Positions 34,620 through 43,929 of a DNA stretch of 64,000 nucleotides are shown here, piece after piece. Within the stretch, counting starts at the first letter, position 1, and each line of letters starts with the position of its first letter. A model generated the notes under the pieces. That model was not told where the DNA came from. It ran no database searches and saw only the letters and a list, made by a program, of their open reading frames with translations. The stretch comes from PALSA-505 sp963702235 (GTDB lineage: Bacteria > Actinomycetota > Actinomycetes > Streptosporangiales > Streptosporangiaceae). The stretch is taken from the NCBI GenBank assembly GCA_963702235.1, contig CAVPBZ010000013.1, forward strand, positions 248,001 through 312,000, written 5' to 3'. The translations under genes were made by a program, and so were the position numbers.

Positions 34620-36236
34620 TCATGCGACGTTGTCGATTGCCGAAAGATTGCCGTCCGGTTCCTTGGCCCCGCGTTTGGCCTCGGCGAGTGCTGCCTGCCA
34701 TCGGGTGCGCTCGGCGACAACGCGCAGCAACCGCTTGTCGGCGGGCAGGTGATCGTGGTCGGCGGGGGTGACGACGTGCCAGGTGTACCGGCCGGGCTCG
34801 TCGGCCTCCAGGCCGAGGGTGTGCAGGAACCACGCCTTGCCGTCGCCCCTGTGATCCTTCAGCGTCTTGCCCGACCACTTCCGCGACACCAGCACGCGGC
34901 GGCCCGCGTAGCCGAGGTGCTCGGCCCGGTGGGCCTTACCCTTGCACGCACCGGGGACCAGCCCGGCCTTGGCGTTCTTGGGCTGGATGCCGTAGCGCAG
35001 CCAGTTGGCGCAGGTCGGCGAGCACGGCTCGAACCGCAGCGCGGCGGCGAGCCGTCCGGCGTGCTGGCGCTGGGGGTCGGTGTCGGCCTGGTGGCAGTCG
35101 GCGACGTGCTTGGTCAGATACTTGGTCAGGTACCGGATGCACCGGTTGGCGTCCTTGGACCCGGCCAGCACGCCCTGGGCATCAAACTTGGGCCCGAACC
35201 GGGCCACGTGGAGCGGCGCATCGTGCGGGCCGATGGCGTCGAGGGCCTGGTCCCAGGTGGGCAGCACCTCCCCCGTGGCCGGCTCAAGGTAAGTCTCGGT
35301 TGCCTCGTCCCACACCGGCAGCTCGTCGCCGTTGAACCGGATCACGTCGGTAGACGGCCACCAGACTTGGTGGTAGGTGGCGGCGATGACCTGCCGCAGC
35401 ACGGGCCGGGGGACGCTGCCCCGAACGGCGAGGTGGATGTGCGGGGCGAGCCGCTTCTGCGGTTCGACGGCGCCGAAGTACTGCACGTCGTAGCCGAGGG
35501 TGCGGCGCAGGTTCTGGATGAACCGGTCCACCAGCGCGGCGAAGTGCAGCGCATCGCGGACGGCCTGCTGGTAGTCATACGTGTTCGGATCGGCGGGGGT
35601 GCCGTCGTCGCGGACCTTGCCGTAGCTGTCGCAGGTCAGCGTGATGAACATCGATGGCCGGTAGCGCTTGCCGTCCGGTGCGGTGTAAACCCGCCCGGTG
35701 GTACGGGCGTCTACCTTCTGACGGGGGAGTTGGGCGGCGTCCTGGCGGCGCCGGGTGGACCTCGACCGACGCACTTTCGCCTTCCCGTCTTTCGGCTTGG
35801 TGGTGACGGCGCCGCGGACCCCGGCCTTGATGATCTCGGTGTCGAGCTCGGCGGCGAGCTCGTCCAGCTGGGTCACGTCCTCCCCGTTGGCTTCGGCCCG
35901 GTCGCGGTCGGCCTGGACCTCGGCGCGCAGGGTCAGCCAGTACTGCTGCATCTCATCGGGCGGGGCTGGGGTCAGGTCGGGTTCGTCGTCGAGGTGCCAG
36001 CCTTCCCGGCACTGCGCGGCCCGCAGCCACTTGGCCCGCTCGGCGCACGGCGGGCACACGCTGGCCAGGGTCGCCCCGCACGGGATCATGACCGCCTCGG
36101 ACTTCCCGGTGCGGGTGTCGGTCTTGCGCAGCTGCACCGGCCGCAGGCAGGCACCGCTGGCTTCGGCGATCTTCCGGATGGCGTCCCTAGCCAGCGGCAT
36201 TTGCATCCGCTCGGCGCGGGTGCTGGTCTCGGTCAT
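34620..36236 (-). CDS. repSA: Replication initiator RepSA-like
   Basis: 538 aa; it nicks the element's origin to start rolling-circle replication. The HUH metal motif is in KRLAPHIHLAVRG, an upstream motif is FITLTCDSYGKV, and the likely nucleophile Tyr lies in CIRYLTKYLTKH. Cys pairs (CPPC near 65, CSPTC near 420) suggest zinc binding. The length fits the pSAM2 RepSA family. The ATG at 36236 overlaps the stop of the preceding small gene (ATGA). Confidence 0.88.
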   Translation of the reverse strand: MTETSTRAERMQMPLARDAIRKIAEASGACLRPVQLRKTDTRTGKSEAVMIPCGATLASVCPPCAERAKWLRAAQCREGWHLDDEPDLTPAPPDEMQQYWLTLRAEVQADRDRAEANGEDVTQLDELAAELDTEIIKAGVRGAVTTKPKDGKAKVRRSRSTRRRQDAAQLPRQKVDARTTGRVYTAPDGKRYRPSMFITLTCDSYGKVRDDGTPADPNTYDYQQAVRDALHFAALVDRFIQNLRRTLGYDVQYFGAVEPQKRLAPHIHLAVRGSVPRPVLRQVIAATYHQVWWPSTDVIRFNGDELPVWDEATETYLEPATGEVLPTWDQALDAIGPHDAPLHVARFGPKFDAQGVLAGSKDANRCIRYLTKYLTKHVADCHQADTDPQRQHAGRLAAALRFEPCSPTCANWLRYGIQPKNAKAGLVPGACKGKAHRAEHLGYAGRRVLVSRKWSGKTLKDHRGDGKAWFLHTLGLEADEPGRYTWHVVTPADHDHLPADKRLLRVVAERTRWQAALAEAKRGAKEPDGNLSAIDNVA

Positions 36237-36394
36237 TGGCTCACCTCGGTTCCGTGGTCACCGGTCCAGGTGGACGACCAGCCGCACAGCAGGCAGTCCA
36301 GGGTGATCTGGGGTTGCCCTTCATCGGTGGCCGTCAGAGAGTTGCCGCAGCACGGGCACGGCTCGTCGGTCCGCCACGTCGTGATCTCGTTCAT
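36233..36394 (-). CDS. Small zinc-ribbon protein, 53 aa
   Basis: A short frame from ATG at 36394 to TGA at 36233 that overlaps both neighbours by 4 bp (ATGA on each side), so it is certainly translated with them. It has two Cys clusters, CPCCGN and CLLCGW, that would form a zinc ribbon. Small proteins sit at this place between tra and rep in other AICEs; its role is unknown. Confidence 0.75.
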   Translation of the reverse strand: MNEITTWRTDEPCPCCGNSLTATDEGQPQITLDCLLCGWSSTWTGDHGTEVSQ

Positions 36395-37858
36395 GCCGCC
36401 TCCGCCTCGATCGCTCGCACTGGCTCGGGAGCGAGGCGGGCCGTGCAGTCGTCGGCCATGGCCCGGATGTCGTCGTCGGAGACCCAGGCGGCCCGGACTC
36501 GCACGGGGTCGGGGTCTGCTTCCAGCCGGACGAACGCCACCCCGGCGCCGGTCGCCGGATTAGTCGAGATGAGGTCGGCGGTTGCGCCGCGGTCGCGGGC
36601 GCCGTCGCCGAGGACCATGTCCACCTGCTCCGGCTCGTCCAGCCGCATCGCGATCCGGTCCGGGAACAGGTTGCGGATCGACATAACCTCCTTGCGCGGG
36701 TCCTGCAACGCCGCCACCACGCAGTAGCCGACCGCCCGGCCCTGGGTGGTCAGGGTGGCGAGCGCGGCCTTGACCCGCTCGCGCAGGTTCTTGTCGGGCT
36801 GGTAGGCGGTCAGGAACGCCACCTCATCGACCAGCACCACCACGAACGGAAACTCGGCCGTCGGGGTGTGGTCGCGCTGCTTCCCGGCCAGCCGGGCTGC
36901 CCGCGCCTGCATATCGGACACGGCAGCTTCCAGCATGGCCACGATCGCGGCGGGGTCGGCGGCGTACTGGCCGCAGGTATCGAAGATGGCCCGGCCGTAG
37001 GCCAGTTCCATCACCTTCGGGTCGGCGGCCAGCACCTGGACCAGCCCGGCCTGGAGGTCGGCGAGCATGGCCCGGATCAGTGACCAGATCACCGACCCCT
37101 TGCCCGCACCCGTCGCCCCCGCGATCAGCAGGTGGGTGCCGTGCAGCCGGACCAGCCAGGGTGATCCGTCCTCGCGGCCTCCCACCGGCAGCGCCTTCAG
37201 ATCGGCGTGACTGCTGCTGGGGATGGCGGGGATGATCGCGGCGAGGGCGTCGCGGCGGACGAACTCCAGCACCAGGAAGCCGGGCCGGGCGCTGCGGACC
37301 CGGCACAGCATCGCGCCGAACCCGTGCGCCAGGTTCTCCGCCCGCGCCGCGAAGTCGGCCACCGCCTGGCCGGACACGACGGCGACCATCCACCCGGTCG
37401 GTGTACCGGGTCGAAGCCACCTTGCCGAGAACCGGCACCAGCAGGCGGCCCCGGTAGGCCGGGGCTAGGTGACTGATGGTCAGCACCGCCAGCCAGTGCC
37501 GCCGGTAGTACGAGCGCCGCCACTTGCCCCGGGCAGGCCGGGTGACGAGCCGGGAGAACGATACCGGCCAGAGGCACCGCCAGCAGATCAAGACGGCTGC
37601 CGCGGTGGCGGTGAGGATGACCGGGCCGGGCCATCCGGCCAGGCTCCAGGAGTAGGCCAGCGCGGCGGCGGCCAGGTCGAGCAGTGGATGGCGGGCCAGG
37701 AACCTGACCAGGACGAGCAGCAGCCGGGCGAGCTGGACGATGGTGATGATCCAGCCGGGGGTGTGGTAGACCGGCGAGCGCCAGACCGGCGCGGCGAACG
37801 GGTCCGGGTTGTCCACCTGGGCGAGCTGCTCGCCGGAGTAGCGGGACATCTTCATCAC
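36391..37858 (-). pseudogene. FtsK/TraB-like DNA translocase of the AICE (frameshifted)
   Basis: The N-terminal part (two membrane segments within residues 35-100) and the C-terminal ATPase (Walker A GATGAGKGS, Walker B VVVLVDEVAFL, final LTTQGRAVGYCVVAALQDPRKEV) are in different frames. One extra G at about 37390 separates TRYTDRV from VAVVSGQAV; without it the product would be about 488 aa. The family pumps double-stranded DNA between mycelial cells. The GTG at 37858 overlaps the preceding stop (GTGA). Confidence 0.82.
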
Positions 37859-38223
37859 GCCACCTCCTCCGCACCGGCCGGGGTGACGCAGCCGTGGTAG
37901 GACATCAGGGCGTTGTAGGCGGCGGATCGGCGGGCGGTCACGTGCACGGCGGCGTAGCTGATCAGGCCGAACCTGCGGTCGGCGCGGTAGTGACCGCCCC
38001 GGCCCGTGTCATCTTGGACCTGGGCGCCGAGGCTGGCGGCGATCCGGTCCACCTCGGCCCGGCAGGCCGCGTCGTCGTCGTCTTGGGTGTAGACGTTCAG
38101 GTCCCAGCCGAACGGCGCCACCGGCACGTCCGGATGGGCTTCCAGGTACGCGGCCAGCTCCACCAGGCCGTCGATCACCTTGGCGCGGTGCAGCAGGTCG
38201 CTCGGGATGAGCTGATCGGTCAT
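37855..38223 (-). CDS. AICE protein of unknown function, 122 aa
   Basis: Starts MTDQLIPSDLLHRAK and includes GWDLNVYTQDDDDAACRAE, followed by a segment with a predicted beta structure. I recognise no family. A 14-bp hairpin with a T-rich tail lies upstream (38272-38306), so expression may be attenuated. The stop overlaps the translocase start. Confidence 0.65.
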   Translation of the reverse strand: MTDQLIPSDLLHRAKVIDGLVELAAYLEAHPDVPVAPFGWDLNVYTQDDDDAACRAEVDRIAASLGAQVQDDTGRGGHYRADRRFGLISYAAVHVTARRSAAYNALMSYHGCVTPAGAEEVA

Positions 38224-38271
38224 GATGGATCCGGTCCTTTCCTTGGTGCATCTGGGGAGGGATGAAGAAAG

Positions 38272-38306
38272 GGCCCCGGCCGGTGCTGTGAACACCGGCC
38301 GGGGCC
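38272..38306 (-). terminator. Intra-operon hairpin (terminator or attenuator)
   Basis: Perfect 14-bp arms GGCCCCGGCCGGTG and CACCGGCCGGGGCC with a 7-nt loop; on the minus strand the stem is followed by CTTTCTT. It separates the activator pair (38314-38999) from the transfer/replication genes. Confidence 0.65.
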
Positions 38307-38313
38307 ACGGACA

Positions 38314-38580
38314 TCACGCAGTCGCCCGCTGGACCAGCGATGGCAGGCCGCGCCAGCGCCGCTCTACCTCGGTCGCGTACCGGGCGGTAGCGGCGGCGAG
38401 GTCGCGGGCGAACCGGACGTGCCCGGCGTTCAGGTGCTCGGGCAGGGTCAGGGTGACCAGCAGGCCGGGCCGGGCCGCCCAGATGGTCAGCAGCGGGGTG
38501 CGGTCGCGGTAGGTGTCGAAGCAGACCCCGGAGCGGCCATCGACGGGCATGGTCACGGTGGTGACCCGGCGGGCGGGCAT
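38314..38580 (-). CDS. AICE protein of unknown function, 88 aa
   Basis: Starts MPARRVTTVTMPVDG; the rest mixes a beta-rich half (LLTIWAARPGLLVTLTLP) and a helical half (FARDLAAATARYATEVERRW). No family recognised. Its ATG overlaps the preceding TGA by one base (TGATG), so it is coupled to the Pra-like gene. Confidence 0.65.
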   Translation of the reverse strand: MPARRVTTVTMPVDGRSGVCFDTYRDRTPLLTIWAARPGLLVTLTLPEHLNAGHVRFARDLAAATARYATEVERRWRGLPSLVQRATA

Positions 38581-38999
38581 CAGGCCGCGTCCTTGCTGAC
38601 GGTGGGTCGGGCGGCCTTGAGGCCGGTGGCGCGCAGCGAGAATGCCATCCGGGCGGTGCACTTGCCCCGGCCCTGGCAGCGGCCGGAGTCCACGTACGGG
38701 GTGACGGTCAGGTTCTCGAACTCCACCAGCTCGAACGGAGTCCTCGTCGGCGGGGTCGGCTCGCGGTCGGCGAGCACCTTGACCACTACCTCGCGGGACC
38801 GGCCTTCGAGCTCGGGGTCCATGTCCACCACCCGGACCTGGAACACCCGCTGGCCGGTCAGCTTGTCGATCGCCGGGGTGCGCTGGCGGGTCTGCTCGTT
38901 GTAGTCCTGCGCCTCGCTGATCGACTCGGGCATCAGGTGGCAGCCGTGCGGGAAAACGTCGTGCATGGTCACGGCGAGCCGTGAACCGTTTCGTAGCAT
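38580..38999 (-). CDS. Pra-like plasmid replication/integration/excision activator
   Basis: 139 aa. Segments MHDVFPHGCHLMPE, DKLTGQRVFQVRVVDMDPE and FENLTVTPYVD are like those of the activator family found in Streptomyces AICEs, of which pSAM2 Pra switches on rep-xis-int. Identification is from memory of the family pattern. AGGAGGAG lies just before the ATG at 38999. It is the first gene of the minus-strand operon, directly under the putative KorSA operators. Confidence 0.65.
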   Translation of the reverse strand: MLRNGSRLAVTMHDVFPHGCHLMPESISEAQDYNEQTRQRTPAIDKLTGQRVFQVRVVDMDPELEGRSREVVVKVLADREPTPPTRTPFELVEFENLTVTPYVDSGRCQGRGKCTARMAFSLRATGLKAARPTVSKDAA

Positions 39000-39037
39000 C
39001 GCTCCTCCTGGGAGACATCTGCGCCAACCCATCTAGG

Positions 39038-39106
39038 TTGGCTAGGCAAGTTCAGGTTGGCACAGCATGGCTAGGCAAGTCAAGCCGGAGATAGCAGGTT
39101 GCCTAG
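39038..39106. promoter_or_regulatory. Three CTAGGCAA sites, probable KorSA-type operators
   Basis: TTGGCTAGGCAAGTT (39038-39052) and ATGGCTAGGCAAGTC (39067-39081) are direct repeats 29 bp apart; TTGCCTAG (39099-39106) is the same motif inverted, 28 bp further. They fill the gap between the divergent pra-like and gntR genes, so one regulator could control both. Confidence 0.7.
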
Positions 39107-39139
39107 AAAAGCTGGTCAGGTGCCTCTACTCTTGGAGGC

Positions 39140-39979
39140 ATGAGCCTTGACCCAGACGACCCGCGGCCGCCGTATCAGCAGGTCGCCAATGCCCTGCGCG
39201 CCGCGATCCTGACCCGCAAGCTCGCGCCGGGCGAAAAGCTTCCGTCAGGCGCCGAGCTTGCCCAGCGTTACGGCGTGGCCAGGATGACCGTGCAGCAGGC
39301 CATCCGGGTGCTGCGCGATGAGGGCCTGGTCGTCTCCCGGCAGGGCAGCGGAGTGTTCGTCCGCGAGCGCACGGCCCGCGCCATTGCATTGCGTCCGCAC
39401 GTCGAGCGGGCCTTTGAGCAGCCCAAGGTGTCAATTGACTTCGCCGGGTTCTCCGGCGAGACCTTGCACTGCGTCCTCCAGGAACCTCTGGACAAGATCC
39501 GCCTGGGCCAGCTTGTGCCCGAGAGCATCGACATCCGCATCCTCGTCCCGGACACCAGCAGGCCGTGGGCCATCCCGGCCCGGGTCGCCGACCTGGCCGA
39601 CGAGCCTGCGTTCCGGGAGCGGGCCGAGCAGATCAGCCGCCGCCACACCGACGCGATCACCGAGTCCGTCGCCGAGCTGGCCGACCTCGGCCTGGTCAAG
39701 AACGCCACCGCACAGGTGCGGGTGCACGGCGCGGCGCCGATGTTCAAGCTGTACATCCTGAACCGGGACGAGGCGTTCTTCGGCTTCTACCCGATCATCG
39801 AGCACGCCGTCACCCTGCACGGCGAGACCGTGCCGATGTATGACCTGATGGGCAAGGACGCCACCCTGTTTCACCACGAGGGCGACGACCCGGACTCGGT
39901 TGGCGGCCAGTTCGTCGCCCAGGCGCAAGCCTGGTTCGACAGCATGTGGGCCACCGTCAGCCGCGACCACACCCAGTAG
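39140..39979 (+). CDS. GntR-family regulator (KorSA-like)
   Basis: 279 aa. The N-terminal winged helix (about 9-76) shows PPYQQVANALRAAILTRKLAPGEKLPS and RYGVARMTVQQAIRVLRDEGLV; the C-terminal part is a UTRA-like effector domain without a recognised ligand. In pSAM2, KorSA represses pra and so keeps the element integrated; position and operators here suggest the same. CTACTCT is a likely -10 and GGAGG lies just before the ATG. Confidence 0.88.
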   Translation: MSLDPDDPRPPYQQVANALRAAILTRKLAPGEKLPSGAELAQRYGVARMTVQQAIRVLRDEGLVVSRQGSGVFVRERTARAIALRPHVERAFEQPKVSIDFAGFSGETLHCVLQEPLDKIRLGQLVPESIDIRILVPDTSRPWAIPARVADLADEPAFRERAEQISRRHTDAITESVAELADLGLVKNATAQVRVHGAAPMFKLYILNRDEAFFGFYPIIEHAVTLHGETVPMYDLMGKDATLFHHEGDDPDSVGGQFVAQAQAWFDSMWATVSRDHTQ

Positions 39980-39982
39980 CCG

Positions 39983-40687
39983 ATGACCGGCCAGCCCATC
40001 GGTCCGATAATCAGCCGCACCCGGCACCTGCTGCTGGACTTCGACGGGCCAGTCTGCTCCGTGTTCGCCGGGATACCCGCCCGGCAGGTCGCCGAGCAAC
40101 TGTGTCACGCACTCGAAGCCGCAGGTTTCACCCTGCCACCCGAGGTCGAGCAGGAATCCGATCCGCTCGAAGTCTTCCGAGCCGTGGCTACGACCGGCCC
40201 GGAGGCTGCCGCCACGGCTCAGCAGCTGCTAACCACATTCGAGACCCGCGCTATCGCCACCGCGCGCCCGACGCCTGGCGCAGCGGACCTGATCATCACC
40301 GCCTACCGGACCGGCCGGACAGTCACGATCGTCAGCAACAACTCCAGCACGACGATCCGGAAGTACCTGGCCGACCATCGGCTCAGCGACTACATCCGCG
40401 CCGTCCTCGGCCGCGACGACAACCCCGACCGGATGAAACCCAGCCCCTACCGGGTCCGGGAGGCAGTCGGCAGCCTTGACGCCGACCCGCACGAATGCGC
40501 CTTCGTCGGAGACTCCGACACCGATGTCCTCGCCGGACGCCTGGCAGGCGTACGCGTCATCGGCTACGCGAACAAGCCCGGCAAGACCAACGCCCTGATC
40601 CGCGCCCAGGCCGACGCCGTGACCACCGACCTAGCCGAGATCACCACGGCACTCCGCTCCACACCACACGTCGCACTGCCGAATTGA
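39983..40687 (+). CDS. HAD-superfamily hydrolase
   Basis: 234 aa with all four HAD motifs: DFDGPV (motif I, nucleophile Asp and general-acid Asp), SNNSS (II), Lys in MKPSPY (III) and GDSDTD (IV). A phosphatase is expected; substrate unknown. It starts 3 bp after the GntR gene, so it is in the regulator operon, and HAD genes are often found there in AICEs. Confidence 0.85.
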   Translation: MTGQPIGPIISRTRHLLLDFDGPVCSVFAGIPARQVAEQLCHALEAAGFTLPPEVEQESDPLEVFRAVATTGPEAAATAQQLLTTFETRAIATARPTPGAADLIITAYRTGRTVTIVSNNSSTTIRKYLADHRLSDYIRAVLGRDDNPDRMKPSPYRVREAVGSLDADPHECAFVGDSDTDVLAGRLAGVRVIGYANKPGKTNALIRAQADAVTTDLAEITTALRSTPHVALPN

Positions 40688-41006
40688 TCCATATATAGAT
40701 CAAGGCGGCACCGCTGCGCGGCGCCGCGTCCGGCGCTCCCCGCGCCGGGCTCCGGCCTTGGGGAGGCCCGCCCGGCGCGCCCGCGCCGTCCAACATGGCG
40801 GAGCCGTTGATCGAACTGGCGCATTCGGTTATGCCATCGGTGGAGGCAAGCGGCGTCTTCCTCGGCTCCCCATTGTCCGACTCGCGGTCGCCGTCTCAAT
40901 GCCGCCTGCGGCGTCGCTGCGCGATCGGCTCTCGCCGAGCATTGACACACCGCCCGCTCCCCACGGATCATGGCGCCTGCGAGAACGACGCAGCGGACCA
41001 GAAATC
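40688..41006. other. Gene-free stretch with inverted repeats
   Basis: A short AT-rich inverted repeat TTGATC-N8-GATCAA spans 40684-40703 at the end of the HAD gene, followed by a very GC-rich run of GCGCC/GGCGC motifs to about 40800. No convincing gene is seen. Confidence 0.4.
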
Positions 41007-41861
41007 CTAACTTCCCGCGCCGACCGGCGGCTGGTGGCAGGCAATGTCGCCGACCGTCCACCCCTTCGCGCCGAGCACGACAGTTACCAAGGCCCGAGTG
41101 CGATCGGCGCTGGCCACGACCAAGCCAACCGAGCCGCCCGCGACAACCTGGGCCGTTCCCACCGACACGTTAGGCACGCCAGCTCCCGTGCACGTCACCG
41201 GGTCGTAGGCCAGCTGGTGCCGGGCGAACGCGTACTCCGCCTGGTGCAAGTACGAGCTGCTGGATGTGGAGCCGCTCCCTATCAACCGGGAGATCACCGC
41301 GCCCGGCGAGGCTCCGCGCCCACGGGCCGCAAGGTAATACGAATACAGCGAAGTAGCCGCGTTCCTGGCGCCAGTGCTGGTCACATTGGCACCGCCGATG
41401 GCGCACGTGATCCCGGTGATCTTCCCGGTCCCAGGCTCCGTGGTGACGACACTCCACAGCTGCTGCGGCGCATCGCGGGGCCGCGAGCCGATCACGATGA
41501 CCGTCTGCCCGCCCAGCTCTCCAACCTGGCTGAAGGACCAGTCAGCGGGCGTGCCCCGTAGACCACAGTCCACGCGATCAGCGGCCATGCCAGACGGCGC
41601 CGTGAAGATCGGCAAGTACCAGGCCGCCACATGCGTTCGGGCCAGGACCCCGCCCGCGCCGTGACCCCCCGCGCGCGACGCAACGTAGCTGCTATAGAAC
41701 CCTTGCACGGACACGATGACAGTGGTCGGTTTCGTGCGGGTAGCCACAGCCGGGGACGTCGGCGAAGAACCGGCACGATTCGGAGCCCGCCCAGCGGCGC
41801 ACCCGCACAGCAGACCCGACATGATCAAGACGATGGCCGCCGTCGGCAGGCGCAGCTTCAT
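41007..41861 (-). CDS. Putative lipoprotein (AICE cargo)
   Basis: 284 aa. The signal peptide MKLRLPTAAIVLIMSGLLCGC ends in a lipobox-like Leu-Cys-Gly-Cys; the mature part has a Ser/Thr/Pro linker and an extracellular domain with several Cys residues (VDCGLRG, TCAIGG, VTCTGAG, DIACHQP). No family recognised. It follows the next gene upstream by 32 bp on the same strand, and the two probably form an exported pair. Confidence 0.7.
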   Translation of the reverse strand: MKLRLPTAAIVLIMSGLLCGCAAGRAPNRAGSSPTSPAVATRTKPTTVIVSVQGFYSSYVASRAGGHGAGGVLARTHVAAWYLPIFTAPSGMAADRVDCGLRGTPADWSFSQVGELGGQTVIVIGSRPRDAPQQLWSVVTTEPGTGKITGITCAIGGANVTSTGARNAATSLYSYYLAARGRGASPGAVISRLIGSGSTSSSSYLHQAEYAFARHQLAYDPVTCTGAGVPNVSVGTAQVVAGGSVGLVVASADRTRALVTVVLGAKGWTVGDIACHQPPVGAGS

Positions 41862-41893
41862 ATCCGCTTCCCCGCTCGGCGCGGCCTGTCCGT

Positions 41894-42592
41894 TCATCCT
41901 TCGCAACCGCGGCCGGGGCAAGTGAAGGTCACCCGGATCGGGCGGGCCGACGCTGACGGCCAGACTTCCACCGGAGCTGACCGGCCTGCCACGATGGAAA
42001 AGCCCAGGTAGAAGTCGGTCACCTGGCCATTGGGCCCGGCAAATCCGCGGGGACACGAGTTGAACGTAAACCCCGTGTCGCCAGCGGGCAATTTGTAACC
42101 GACGCCCGGGCCGAAGCCGTCCACGAAACGGAAGTACGACCGGGCCGCGGTTGCGGTCGTCATGTCCACGGTGGACCCGGAGGCGACTTCCACAATCATC
42201 ACGCCGAGACGGAGCTTGCCGGGCCGCCGGATGGCGCGACCCACGCTTTGCGAGCCGCCGTAGTGCACGTAACCCTGCTGGCGGCCGTAGACGAACCACA
42301 ACGGGCCAGCCTGCAAGCTCTCGGCACGCCAATTCGAAGGCAAACCTCCCCAGTTCGCCGAATCGCAGGTGAGCAACACGGTGCCGGGGGCGGCGGCCGG
42401 TGTCGGCGTCGGGGTAGAGGACACGGCCGACACGGTCGGCGGGGCAGCGGCGTGAGGCCCGCCGCCGCTGGTCATGATCAGCGTTGTGGCCGCGGCGATC
42501 AGGCCCGCGGCTGCGAACACGACAAGCCAGCGCCCGGGAGGCAAGCGGAAATCCCGCTTCGGGCTCTGGCTGGTCTCATCCAACCGCCACAC
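41894..42592 (-). CDS. Membrane-anchored secreted protein (AICE cargo)
   Basis: 232 aa: a short cytoplasmic part, one membrane helix (WLVVFAAAGLIAAATTLIM), a Thr/Pro/Ala linker, and an extracellular domain with Cys in VLLTCDSANWGG, NSCPRGF and FTCPGRGC. No family recognised. The GTG at 42592 has GGAG 4-5 nt upstream. Confidence 0.68.
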   Translation of the reverse strand: MWRLDETSQSPKRDFRLPPGRWLVVFAAAGLIAAATTLIMTSGGGPHAAAPPTVSAVSSTPTPTPAAAPGTVLLTCDSANWGGLPSNWRAESLQAGPLWFVYGRQQGYVHYGGSQSVGRAIRRPGKLRLGVMIVEVASGSTVDMTTATAARSYFRFVDGFGPGVGYKLPAGDTGFTFNSCPRGFAGPNGQVTDFYLGFSIVAGRSAPVEVWPSASARPIRVTFTCPGRGCEG

Positions 42593-43167
42593 CTGCTCCA
42601 GGTGACCGCCGCGGCGACCGTCACATTAACCGCGAGATCATCCGGTGTCCGCTGGCCGCCGCGCTGCCAGGGACCAGACCCAGCCCGGCGAGTGAGTACC
42701 TGGCGAAGGCCTCCCTTGGTCCTTGCAGCCGACGATACGCCCAGGGCCGTCGTTAAAGGTCGGGCCCGCGGCGAAACGTGAGCCGCCGCCGAGCCAGGCG
42801 ATCACAGCCGATCTTGTGACGCGAATGCTGACAACGGACCCGGACAAGCCCGGATGCGGCTAGAACAGTTCACCAGCCACCGGCGCCGGGAGCAGAATAG
42901 TCCGACGATCCCGGGACGAGCCTGGACGCTTCGAACCTTGCTACGAATCAGCTGCTCGCCATCCCTAGGGATGACCCTACAGTAGCCCTACCGCACGCAG
43001 GAGAACACGGGTAAACGCAGGGCAACGCAGTACGAGCAGCAGCGCCATACAACGCCAAAGTGCCAGGCCACAAGCCTGGCAGCGCTTCTCAGGCCAGCTC
43101 ACCGACACCCTGACACGGAAGAGGTCAGTAGGCCACCAACCGAGCCCCAGCTAGGATCGCCGCAACG
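42593..43167. other. Gene-free stretch in the AICE cargo region
   Basis: No open frame with convincing coding character on either strand. It contains short repeats such as GTAAACGCAGGGCAACGCAG near 43010 but no clear promoter or terminator that I can support. Confidence 0.4.
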
Positions 43168-43770
43168 ATGAGCCAGACACCAGCTCCACCCCGCGAGTTT
43201 GATCCCAGGTGGAAGCACCAGACGGGGATCACCGTGCTCGAACGCGGGCTTCCGCCGCTGCCGGACGTCCTCGAATACACGATGTCGGTTCCGGTTGCCG
43301 TCTGGGCAGCGACAGGATGCGCTGTGGTGTTGTTCCTGGAGTTCGACCGCGACCCTGACGGCACCTTCCGGCCGGTAGTGATGATGGCGACGTTCGCCCG
43401 GGACGGCGACTCCTGGACCGCGCACCGCCATGTCGTCGGCACGGGCTGGTCGCACGACCCGATCGCCAACCCGCACGGGATGCGCGATCTTGGCGGGCAG
43501 GTGATGGTCGATAGCGGCGGCGGGTTCAACCCCACTCCCGCCCCAGGCAACCCAGCCGCTATCGTAGTCGGCCGGGTAGCGCCTGCCGTGAAACACATTG
43601 CACTCGTCCAGGACGGCCAGGAGGGCCGGCGTGTCCTGCGTTCGCATTTCGGCGCCTGGGTGGTGTGCATGGACCGCTGGTCGCCATATCAAATCAATGC
43701 GCTCGACGATAACGGCGCTGTGCTGGCGAGCGTTGAGGGACCGCCGCGCCTCCCGTCCCAGGGCAGATGA
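43168..43770 (+). CDS. Hypothetical protein (AICE cargo), 200 aa
   Basis: ATG at 43168. Contains VVLFLEFDRDPDGTFRPVVMMATFARDGD and HFGAWVVCMDRWSPYQI; it looks like a soluble beta-rich protein with no signal peptide. I recognise no family. It stands alone on the plus strand. Confidence 0.6.
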   Translation: MSQTPAPPREFDPRWKHQTGITVLERGLPPLPDVLEYTMSVPVAVWAATGCAVVLFLEFDRDPDGTFRPVVMMATFARDGDSWTAHRHVVGTGWSHDPIANPHGMRDLGGQVMVDSGGGFNPTPAPGNPAAIVVGRVAPAVKHIALVQDGQEGRRVLRSHFGAWVVCMDRWSPYQINALDDNGAVLASVEGPPRLPSQGR

Positions 43771-43929
43771 GGGTGAGAGCCGCCGACCCGAGCAGAGGCA
43801 GGCGTCTCTCACAGCTTTCTCACAGACTGATCGGACGGCACCGGATCACGGCGCAGCTCTCGGACGCCTGGCAGTTCGTGGCCTGCGGTTTCTGGATTAC
43901 GGGACATTGGCCGGACAGGGTGCACTGAT

